Origin: CAUZFZ01 sp964431285
GTDB taxonomy: Bacteria > Planctomycetota > Planctomycetia > Planctomycetales > Planctomycetaceae
NCBI GenBank assembly: GCA_964431285.1
Contig: CAYSJO010000292.1
Coordinates: 1 to 5,164, forward strand
DNA length: 5,164 nt
Direction of reading: 5' to 3'
Shown here: one piece after another, positions 1 through 4,949 of the stretch
Position numbering within the stretch: position 1 is the first letter of the stretch
How the letters are laid out: each line of letters opens with the position of its first letter
Translations under genes and position numbers: made by a program
Notes under the pieces: model-generated
Told to the model about the DNA's origin: nothing
The model's input: the letters and a program-made list of their open reading frames with translations, nothing else
Database searches by the model: none

Positions 1-501
1 TGATGACTGATTGACCAGAATCGAGTTCAGATCGATCACGGGTCCGCCGGTCGGTCCCATGGTGATAATTGGAGTGTCGAGCAGGACTCGGTCGGTAAAC
101 AGTCGTTTGACAGAGGCTTTGGATTCGCTGTCACCAGTCGATCGCACCTCGACGTTGGGCTGAATCATGGCCAGACGCTTGCCGTACTTGCGCCAGTAGA
201 AGTACAGGTCGCCGGCCTGCAGACCTGCGAAGCTTTCGCCACTGGCCACTGTCAGGGCCAGGAAGTACTTCTGGCTGGTGAAGGCGGCCGGCAACTCGGC
301 CAGCATTCGCTGGTCCGTCTTGTGCTTGTACAGCGTGTAAAGTGGCCGCTGCGTACCAGCCGTGGACACGACCTTGACGAAGTCCTTCAGCACGGTCGTG
401 TGCGGCGGAAATGTGGTCTGTGCGTCGGCAGTTCCACTGAGTCCTGCCAATGCCACGATGAGTGCCAGGCCGAAAGCCTGAGAAAACGAATGTCTTGCCA
501 T
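1..501 (-). CDS. Secreted zinc-metalloprotease-like protein (DUF5118/DUF5117 type), N-terminal part only
   Basis: The frame is open from the ATG at 501 to the left edge, giving 167 residues with no stop; the C-terminal part lies outside the window. An AGGGA ribosome binding site lies at 509-513, 7 nt before the ATG. Residues 1-27 form a Sec signal peptide: basic start MARH, hydrophobic core around 10-22, and an ADA|Q cleavage site. The mature part contains LKDFVKVVSTAGTQ (38-51), LYTLYKHKTDQRMLAELP (54-71), FLALTVASGESFAGLQAGD (80-98), KRLAMIQPNVEVRSTGD (108-124) and LFTDRVLLDTPIITMGPTGG (134-153). These blocks match my memory of the N-terminus of large bacterial proteins annotated as zinc-dependent metalloproteases with DUF5118 and DUF5117, common in planctomycetes. 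Members usually run to several hundred residues, with the HExxH zinc site far downstream, so catalytic competence cannot be judged here. The protein is probably exported to the periplasm or cell surface. Export is well supported, the family fairly well, and the substrate is unknown. Confidence 0.8.
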   Translation of the reverse strand, partial: MARHSFSQAFGLALIVALAGLSGTADAQTTFPPHTTVLKDFVKVVSTAGTQRPLYTLYKHKTDQRMLAELPAAFTSQKYFLALTVASGESFAGLQAGDLYFYWRKYGKRLAMIQPNVEVRSTGDSESKASVKRLFTDRVLLDTPIITMGPTGGPVIDLNSILVNQSS

Positions 502-508
502 TTGTCAT

Positions 509-513
509 TCCCT
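509..513 (-). promoter_or_regulatory. Ribosome binding site of the metalloprotease gene
   Basis: AGGGA on the minus strand, 7 nt before the ATG at 501. It decides that start over an overlapping out-of-frame reading that begins at 508 and lacks any signal peptide or family resemblance. Confidence 0.6.
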
Positions 514-685
514 GAGCATTGAGGAAAGAGAGACCAACTGCGGGGCGGAGGCCGTTCTGGTGACGCGTTGCCCGGCGTTAAAACCACCCTGGTCAGATCA
601 ACTTACCTGAAGTTCCTGAATTCTACATCCAGGGTACGGTGAATGACTACGATCTGACGGCGGATTCTCTCATTGTCCCGCGAGA

Positions 686-723
686 CATCCGGTCTCCTGG
701 CGATGGACATTCGGTGCCGGATG
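686..723. repeat. Imperfect inverted repeat upstream of yjbQ
   Basis: CATCCGG at 686-692 is the exact reverse complement of CCGGATG at 717-723, with a 24-nt spacer. It lies 73-110 nt before the yjbQ start. It could be an operator half-site pair or a long-loop hairpin in the leader, but seven-base arms can arise by chance and no function is shown. Confidence 0.3.
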
Positions 724-783
724 CATCGGAGTGTTGCCAATCGGCAGCATGTCTCGAACCGCCACCATTCTTCTTGCCCCTCT

Positions 784-790
784 GATGAGG
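784..790 (+). promoter_or_regulatory. Ribosome binding site of yjbQ
   Basis: GATGAGG, 5 nt before the ATG at 796. Together with the family length it selects 796 rather than the in-frame upstream ATG codons at 673 and later. Confidence 0.5.
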
Positions 791-795
791 CCATC

Positions 796-1215
796 ATGTC
801 CTGGCACCAGCACGAACTTCGGCTTCCCGCGATGTCTCGCGGATTTCATCTCATTACCGATCGCGTCACGTCGGCAGTCCGGGAATTGCCGAGCATCCGC
901 GTGGGGCTGCTGCACGTATTCATCACCCACACATCGGCGTCAGTTTCGATCAACGAGAATGCCGACCCGGACGTGCCGCGAGATCTGGAGCTGGCCTTCA
1001 ACGAAATCGCGCGTGAGGACTTTGCGTATCGGCACACGTTGGAAGGCCCGGATGACATGCCCGCTCATGTCAAGAGCTCGATGATCGGCAGCTCAGTCAG
1101 CGTACCAATCCGTGACGGTCAGTTGTGCCTGGGCACCTGGCAGGGAATCTACCTGTGCGAACACCGCGACCATGGAAGCTCACGACGCCTGATCCTCACC
1201 GTGCAGGGTGAATAG
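796..1215 (+). CDS. yjbQ: YjbQ/UPF0047 family protein (secondary thiamine-phosphate synthase annotation)
   Basis: Complete protein of 139 residues, about the length of E. coli YjbQ. The start at ATG 796 is chosen because GATGAGG (784-790) lies 5 nt upstream and because MSWHQHELRLP begins where the family begins; the frame stays open back to 673, but that extension has no family match. Conserved blocks in order: RGFHLIT (15-21), the THTSAS signature (44-49), NENADPDV (53-60), H80 with EGPDDMPAHVKSS (83-95), and LGTWQGIYLCEHRDHG (112-127), including the conserved His residues 45, 80, 91 and 123. The family is a small soluble cytoplasmic fold with a clustered His/Glu site. The name 'secondary thiamine-phosphate synthase' comes from weak complementation of thiE mutants in E. 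coli, and the physiological role remains unclear. No thiamine gene is nearby, so the context does not support a thiamine role. It is probably a single-gene transcript, facing a convergent FHA gene 33 nt downstream. Confidence 0.93.
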   Translation: MSWHQHELRLPAMSRGFHLITDRVTSAVRELPSIRVGLLHVFITHTSASVSINENADPDVPRDLELAFNEIAREDFAYRHTLEGPDDMPAHVKSSMIGSSVSVPIRDGQLCLGTWQGIYLCEHRDHGSSRRLILTVQGE

Positions 1216-1224
1216 CAGTGCGTT

Positions 1225-1245
1225 CTGAATCTGCCGGGAATTCAG
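1225..1245. terminator. Weak hairpin between convergent yjbQ and FHA genes
   Basis: CTGAAT (1225-1230) and ATTCAG (1240-1245) form a 6-bp stem with a 9-nt loop inside the 33-nt gap between two convergent stop codons. The position suits a shared bidirectional terminator. However, the stem is AT-rich, short and has no T-run on either side, so it would be a poor intrinsic terminator. Confidence 0.25.
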
Positions 1246-1248
1246 GCC

Positions 1249-1719
1249 TCAGGTGAACTCCCCCGTGGAACCTTCGAGTTCCGCCTGAGAATCGTCATCA
1301 GCAATTTCGGTGTTCTCGGCATCTGGACGTGGCCGAGGTCGCCGCGGACTTCGTTCCAGTCCCGCTTTTTCCATCAGGCTGCGGGCGAATGGGTCTTCGT
1401 CCTGCTCGGGCCTTTGTCCCTCAGCTCGGTATGTCACTTCGAACTTGTGCCGACCCACGCCCAGAATATCCCCGGGAAACAGCCACTTCTGATCACAGCG
1501 GGCACGATTCACTTTGCCGCCGTTGGAACTGTTCAAGTCCCGAACGTGCCAGTAACCCTCGATCAGCTCAAGCTCGCAGTGCTGCGATGAGACATTCGGG
1601 AAGCGCAGTGTGATATCGCAGTTGCTGCGGCGGCCAACGATGAGCTGCCGTTTCAGGAGCGGAATGGGGTCTCCGCCTCCGCATGGAATCAACTGCCCGT
1701 ACACCCTGCGCTCGGCCAT
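1249..1719 (-). CDS. Small FHA-domain protein
   Basis: A 156-residue protein with one forkhead-associated domain at about 20-98. FHA hallmarks are present: G29-R30 in LLKRQLIVGRRSNCDI, the SSQH motif at 44-47, DLNSSNG at 61-67, and the closing LFPGDILGVGRHKFEV (80-95). FHA domains bind phosphothreonine peptides and usually work with Ser/Thr kinases. The usual NGT is NGG here (G68), a mild departure. Residues 101-156 form a charged, probably disordered tail: acidic EQDEDP, basic RSPRRPRPRP, then acidic again. There is no signal peptide or membrane segment, so it should be a cytoplasmic adaptor. The frame is open back to an ATG at 1812, but homologues as I recall them start near 'YGQLIP'. ATG 1719 has only a poor ribosome site, and GTG 1704 directly before YGQLIP is a real alternative, with a GAGCGCAGG stretch just ahead. 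No kinase gene is visible nearby. The domain is sure; the start and partner are not. Confidence 0.88.
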   Translation of the reverse strand: MAERRVYGQLIPCGGGDPIPLLKRQLIVGRRSNCDITLRFPNVSSQHCELELIEGYWHVRDLNSSNGGKVNRARCDQKWLFPGDILGVGRHKFEVTYRAEGQRPEQDEDPFARSLMEKAGLERSPRRPRPRPDAENTEIADDDSQAELEGSTGEFT

Positions 1720-1859
1720 GCCGTAATTATCCGGGGAAAAATGCGAGTGGATCAAATCCGGCGGCCCGCCAGAGATCGCATTCATCGTACGAGTATGACA
1801 ACCATTGAACAAGTCGGAGAATCAGTTGGCCGACGTCCACAAGTTACACACGATTCGAT

Positions 1860-1876
1860 TGAGTTTCGAGAACTCA
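1860..1876 (-). terminator. Hairpin after the Gfo/Idh/MocA stop codon
   Basis: On the minus strand TGAGTT, a 5-nt loop and AACTCA form a perfect 6-bp stem starting 15 nt past the stop codon of the oxidoreductase at 1892. The location fits a 3' end signal. There is no T-run after it and the stem is AT-rich, so it may be a processing or stability hairpin, or chance. The rest of the 1720-1891 gap shows nothing I recognise. Confidence 0.3.
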
Positions 1877-1891
1877 TACGGAACGTCACCG

Positions 1892-2938
1892 TCACGTGAT
1901 GGCGATCGTCTGTTGCGTACGAGCGGACTCGAGCATTGCCAGCACGGCGGCCACTCCGGCACGTCCATCCTGCGGAGTGCCCTCACCACCGCGCGATCCG
2001 TTGATAGAGTCCACGAAGGCCTGCATCTGGTCGCAATACGCCTGCATACGCCGCATGTTGAAGGCTGCGTTCGAATCGTCGTGGCCCACCGGCGGTTGCT
2101 CATAGACTGTCTGCATCTCGCCGGCACGGCCGAGCTGTAACTGACCGTACGGGTCCAGGTCGATAATTACGTCGTCGCCCATGATGCGGAAGCGGAATGC
2201 CTCACCGGAAAAGCCCGGGCCCGGCAGAACACTGGATGACCAGAACGACGACATCGTGCCGTTGGTAAAGGACAGCAGCGCCATCGTGGTGTTTTCGTTG
2301 GGATTGTCTTCGCGAAATGTCCCGCACTGAGCGGCGACAGTCTGCAGGTCGCTGCCCAGCCACCACCGACACAGATCCACGTTGTGGGGTGCACTGTTGA
2401 TGAGGTGGGCAACACTTCGCGGATCCGTCCACCAGCCCCAGTTGCCGCCGAATCCGGAATCGCTGCGGAGCGCAGTGATGTCGAACAGAGCCGACATCTG
2501 GATACAGCGGACGGTCCCGATTTCACCGGACTGGATCAGATCGCGCGTGCGATAGTTCGACTCGCGGAATCTCTGATGATAGCCGAGCGACAGCACCAGT
2601 CCCCGTTCGCGGAACGCCGCCGACATGCGGTCGCAGTCTTCCAGTGACGTGGCCATTGGTTTTTCGACCAGGACGTGTTTTCCCGCTTCAGCCGCCGCAA
2701 GCGCTTCGTCGCAATGCAGCCAGTGCGGCGTGGCGATCACGATGGCATCGATGTCGTCGCGAGCGACCAGTGACCGGATGTCTGGTTCTTCGGCGATGCT
2801 GTAGTCAGCAGCCAGTTGCGGGGCTCGGCTACCGCCACAAACGGCCACAGGTTCGGCCGTCTCCAGCTTGTGGGCGGCATCCACATGAGTGCGCCCCATG
2901 AATCCCGAACCAGTGACTCCGATGCGGACTGCCGCCAT
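1892..2938 (-). CDS. Gfo/Idh/MocA family NAD(P)-dependent oxidoreductase
   Basis: Complete protein of 348 residues, a normal length for the family. The N-terminal Rossmann domain (1-120) opens with VRIGVTGSGFMGRTH (4-18), the dinucleotide-binding loop. IATPHWLH (68-75) and the VEKPMA block (91-96) follow; Lys93 of EKP is the family's conserved active-site lysine. GYHQRFR (119-125) marks the domain junction. The C-terminal alpha/beta domain carries the H185-x-x-D188 pair within PHNVDLCRWW, the usual catalytic His position. Family members oxidise or reduce sugars, inositols or related alcohols with NAD(P); the substrate cannot be told. There is no Tat signal, so it is cytoplasmic, unlike many planctomycete paralogues. 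ATG 2938 is chosen because it begins the Rossmann fold and has CAGAGG 8 nt upstream. The frame happens to stay open through the opposite strand of the neighbouring SDR gene, but that extension is an antisense shadow. It is divergent from the SDR gene with only 42 nt between the starts. Confidence 0.93.
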   Translation of the reverse strand: MAAVRIGVTGSGFMGRTHVDAAHKLETAEPVAVCGGSRAPQLAADYSIAEEPDIRSLVARDDIDAIVIATPHWLHCDEALAAAEAGKHVLVEKPMATSLEDCDRMSAAFRERGLVLSLGYHQRFRESNYRTRDLIQSGEIGTVRCIQMSALFDITALRSDSGFGGNWGWWTDPRSVAHLINSAPHNVDLCRWWLGSDLQTVAAQCGTFREDNPNENTTMALLSFTNGTMSSFWSSSVLPGPGFSGEAFRFRIMGDDVIIDLDPYGQLQLGRAGEMQTVYEQPPVGHDDSNAAFNMRRMQAYCDQMQAFVDSINGSRGGEGTPQDGRAGVAAVLAMLESARTQQTIAIT

Positions 2939-2980
2939 GATGTGCGCCTCTGAAATGTGCCAGGAAACGGAGGAAGAGTA
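2939..2980. promoter_or_regulatory. 42-nt divergent control region between Gfo/Idh/MocA and SDR genes
   Basis: Two start codons point away from each other with 42 nt between them. Both ribosome binding sites lie inside: CAGAGG for the minus-strand gene at 2947-2952 and GGAGGA for the plus-strand gene at 2969-2974, leaving 16 nt between them. A full promoter for either gene must therefore reach into the opposite coding sequence, or the transcripts overlap at their 5' ends. I see no clear -35/-10 pair. The geometry suggests joint control of the two dehydrogenases. Confidence 0.6.
2969..2974 (+). promoter_or_regulatory. Strong ribosome binding site of the SDR gene
   Basis: GGAGGA, 6 nt before the ATG at 2981. 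It is the best Shine-Dalgarno sequence in the window and rules out an in-frame alternative start at 2957, which would place this site inside the coding sequence. Confidence 0.75.
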
Positions 2981-3772
2981 ATGGACCTGAGCAGAAAGAT
3001 CGCGGTTGTTACCGGCGCAGGGCGCGGGATTGGAAAGGGCTGTGCACTCGAACTCGCGCAAGCGGGCGCTGATGTCGTCATCAACGATCGGCCGGACAGT
3101 CCGGACCTGGCCGGCACGGCTGACGAAATCCAGACGCTGGGACGATCGTGTCACTCGATCGCGGCCGATGTCTTTTCCCGGGCTGGCTGCGAACAATTCG
3201 TCAGCGATGTTTTGTCGGCAGCAGGGCGAATCGACATTCTGATCAGCAACCCTGCGTTCAGCCGACGTGCGCCGTTTCTCGAATACGATCCGGACATCTT
3301 CGAGCAGACGATCACCGGCACGCTGACCAGTGGGTTTCACATGAGCCAACTGGTCGCGCGGCACATGGTTGAGCGTGGTGGCGGCGGAAAGATTGTGTTC
3401 ATTTCCAGTGTGCAGGCAGAGATGCCAATCGGGTTGTGCGTTGCTTACGGTGCCGCAAAAGCCGGGCTGAATCACATGATGCGCACGATCGCCGTGGAAC
3501 TCTCGCCGCATCGGATCAACGTGAATGCGATCGAACCCGGGTGGATTGATACACCGGGTGAGCATGTGACATTTTCTGAAGAGACAATTGCGGCCGAGGG
3601 ACGGCGTCTGCCATGGGGACGACTCGGTCTACCGGCGGACATTGGCAAGGCGGCGGCGTTCCTCTCGTCCGACGATGCCGATTATGTCACCGGGGCCGTG
3701 TTGCCCGTAGATGGGTGCTTTCGATTCAAGGACTGCCGCGTTGACCAGACCATTCCCCTGCGAGATGCCTGA
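2981..3772 (+). CDS. SDR-family NAD(P)-dependent oxidoreductase
   Basis: Complete classical short-chain dehydrogenase of 263 residues, a standard length. The cofactor loop is TGAGRGIG at 11-18. A64-D at the end of beta-3 (AADV) contacts the adenine, and ISNPA (88-92) replaces the usual NNAG. The catalytic residues visible are Ser143 (ISS 141-143), Tyr156 and Lys160 (YGAAK). The Asn of the catalytic tetrad, expected in helix 4, seems to be Thr114 (GTLTSGF). The PGW block (186-188, IEPGWIDTPGE) and RLGLPADIGKAAAFL (214-228) are typical of the 3-oxoacyl-ACP reductase/glucose 1-dehydrogenase group. The closing VDGG is VDGC, with Cys246. D36 (INDRP) after beta-2 favours NAD over NADP. The enzyme is soluble and cytoplasmic; the substrate is unknown and the lack of lipid genes argues against fatty-acid synthesis. 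It is followed 24 nt later by a zinc hydrolase gene, probably on one transcript, and faces away from a Gfo/Idh/MocA dehydrogenase. Confidence 0.93.
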   Translation: MDLSRKIAVVTGAGRGIGKGCALELAQAGADVVINDRPDSPDLAGTADEIQTLGRSCHSIAADVFSRAGCEQFVSDVLSAAGRIDILISNPAFSRRAPFLEYDPDIFEQTITGTLTSGFHMSQLVARHMVERGGGGKIVFISSVQAEMPIGLCVAYGAAKAGLNHMMRTIAVELSPHRINVNAIEPGWIDTPGEHVTFSEETIAAEGRRLPWGRLGLPADIGKAAAFLSSDDADYVTGAVLPVDGCFRFKDCRVDQTIPLRDA

Positions 3773-3796
3773 TTCTGCATCGCTGGATTCCCGACC

Positions 3797-4720
3797 ATGA
3801 GCCATTCGCTGCAGACATTCGAGTTCACGGGGTCAGAGCCTGGACCTCGCCTGCTGATTACGGGCGGTGTTCACGGCGATGAGTTCGAGCCCATCGCCGC
3901 CATCCGTCGCCTCGTCACGCTATTCGATCGCAGCGATGCGATCGTTGCGGGACTGCGAGGTTCCGTGACATTCGTGCCCATTGTGAACGAAGCAGCGTTT
4001 CTGCGGGGTCATCGCTGCGCAGACGACGACCTCGATCTGGCGAGGACCTGCCCCGGGCGCGAAGATGGCAGTATCACCGAACGCACGGCGTCGGCACTCA
4101 GTCAGTTGATTCGCTCGGCCGATTTCTACATCGACCTGCACACAGGCGGGACGGAGTATTCTGTACTTCCGCTGGCCGGATATTCGCTGCACCGTGATCC
4201 GGCAATACTCGACACTCAGCGTCGCATGGCTCGCGCATTCAATCTGCCGGTCATCTGGGGGACGGCTGGGAATCTGGATGGACGGTCATTGTCGGTCGCT
4301 CGAGACGCCAATGTGCCCGCCATCTACTGCGAGTATCTCGGTTCGGCAACATGTGCGCCAGACGGCGTTACGGCATACGTTGCCGGTTGCCTGAATGTGA
4401 TGGTCGAACTCGATCTGCTCGAGCGTGAAGCCCCGGCATCACAGATCGAAAACGTGATCGAAGATCCGCGGCCAGGTTCCGGTCACATGCAGGTGTGTCA
4501 CCCGTCACCGGTGGCCGGTTTTTTCGAACCGGCCGTGATGCTCGGCTCACAAGTGCAGGCGGGGGACGTGTTCGGCACGGTCTTCGATCTGGAGTCGCAT
4601 AAATCGCATGTGATCGAAGCCGAGAGTGACGGCATCGTGCTTGTCCTGCGAACGTTTCCTCGCGTGAAACCGGGCGACTCCGTAGGAGTGGTCGCCGACT
4701 GCGACACGCAGGGCGCGTGA
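3797..4720 (+). CDS. Succinylglutamate desuccinylase/aspartoacylase family zinc hydrolase
   Basis: Complete protein of 307 residues related to AstE and aspartoacylase, in the wider M14 carboxypeptidase-like fold. Zinc ligands are His26 and Glu29 in GGVHGDEFEP (23-32), and His115 in YIDLHTGG (111-118). The likely general base is Glu179 in AIYCEYLG. The family's DLNR motif reads DLAR here (80-83): the substrate-binding Arg is kept and the Asn is Ala. Residues about 225-300 form a small beta-rich C-terminal domain with GFFEPAVMLG (241-250), VQAGDVFG and VKPGDSVG, as in family members. The family cleaves an acyl group from an amide nitrogen, as in N-succinylglutamate or N-acetylaspartate. No arginine-catabolism (ast) genes are nearby, so AstE function is not implied. 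There is no signal peptide. The start has no clear Shine-Dalgarno site and sits 24 nt after the SDR stop, suggesting translational coupling. A perfect 8-bp inverted repeat lies inside the gene at 4513-4534. Confidence 0.9.
   Translation: MSHSLQTFEFTGSEPGPRLLITGGVHGDEFEPIAAIRRLVTLFDRSDAIVAGLRGSVTFVPIVNEAAFLRGHRCADDDLDLARTCPGREDGSITERTASALSQLIRSADFYIDLHTGGTEYSVLPLAGYSLHRDPAILDTQRRMARAFNLPVIWGTAGNLDGRSLSVARDANVPAIYCEYLGSATCAPDGVTAYVAGCLNVMVELDLLEREAPASQIENVIEDPRPGSGHMQVCHPSPVAGFFEPAVMLGSQVQAGDVFGTVFDLESHKSHVIEAESDGIVLVLRTFPRVKPGDSVGVVADCDTQGA
4513..4534. repeat. Perfect 8-bp inverted repeat inside the zinc hydrolase gene
   Basis: GGCCGGTT (4513-4520) and AACCGGCC (4527-4534) are exact reverse complements around a 6-nt loop TTTTCG; two further G-T wobble pairs could lengthen the stem to 10. 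It encodes VAGFFEPA at the junction between the catalytic and C-terminal domains. There is no T-run after it on the plus strand, so it is not a standard terminator. The pairing is plain in the sequence; a role in the RNA or DNA is not shown. Confidence 0.5.
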
Positions 4721-4936
4721 TCGCGTCTCAAATCCTGCCCAGCTTCTATAACTGGTCCAATCAGCACGATCCAGATTGTGTGCATAACAGGCATGACTCG
4801 TGCAACACGGTCGACTTCGGGGATGACTGGCGCAAAGTGACTCCACTCAATCAGCCGATGGACGACACAGAGACCGTCCACAGACCGGCGATGTCACCGG
4901 GCTGCGCTGTAATTGCGGTCCTGAACTGCGTGCCGG

Positions 4937-4942
4937 AAAGGA
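4937..4942 (+). promoter_or_regulatory. Ribosome binding site of the lipoprotein gene
   Basis: AAAGGA, 7 nt before the GTG at 4950. It supports a GTG start immediately ahead of a lipoprotein signal peptide. The remainder of the 4721-4949 gap shows no convincing promoter or other gene. Confidence 0.6.
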
Positions 4943-4949
4943 ATCCAGC

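Larger units (their letters stand above)
502..795. other. Non-coding gap between divergent metalloprotease and yjbQ genes
   Basis: This 294-nt gap separates two divergently transcribed genes and must hold the upstream regions of both. The reading frames that cross it show no family resemblance and no clear ribosome binding site. One of them is merely an in-frame upstream extension of yjbQ to 673 that other members of the family do not need. I could not find a convincing -35/-10 pair on either strand. The only structure I can point to is an inverted repeat CATCCGG (686-692) / CCGGATG (717-723), followed by the overlapping 8-bp palindrome GATGCATC at 720-727. Confidence 0.5.

Noticed and set aside
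131..508. Minus-strand 125-codon frame overlapping the metalloprotease
   Set aside because: It is out of frame with the clear signal peptide and protease blocks, and it has no recognisable domain.
673..795. Upstream in-frame extension of yjbQ
   Set aside because: The family length and the ribosome site at 784-790 both point to ATG 796.
3092..3104. 13-nt interrupted palindrome CCGGACAGTCCGG in the SDR gene
   Set aside because: The centre is too tight for a good hairpin, it lies in a codon run for RPDSPD, and nothing nearby suggests an operator.
2939..3565. Long N-terminal extension of the Gfo/Idh/MocA frame, antisense to the SDR gene (209 further codons)
   Set aside because: It has no family resemblance, it lies opposite a well-supported gene, and the Rossmann fold with its ribosome site starts cleanly at 2938.
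4741..4760. TATAAC as a possible -10 box for the lipoprotein gene
   Set aside because: No -35 element lies at the right distance, and it is about 200 nt from the start codon.
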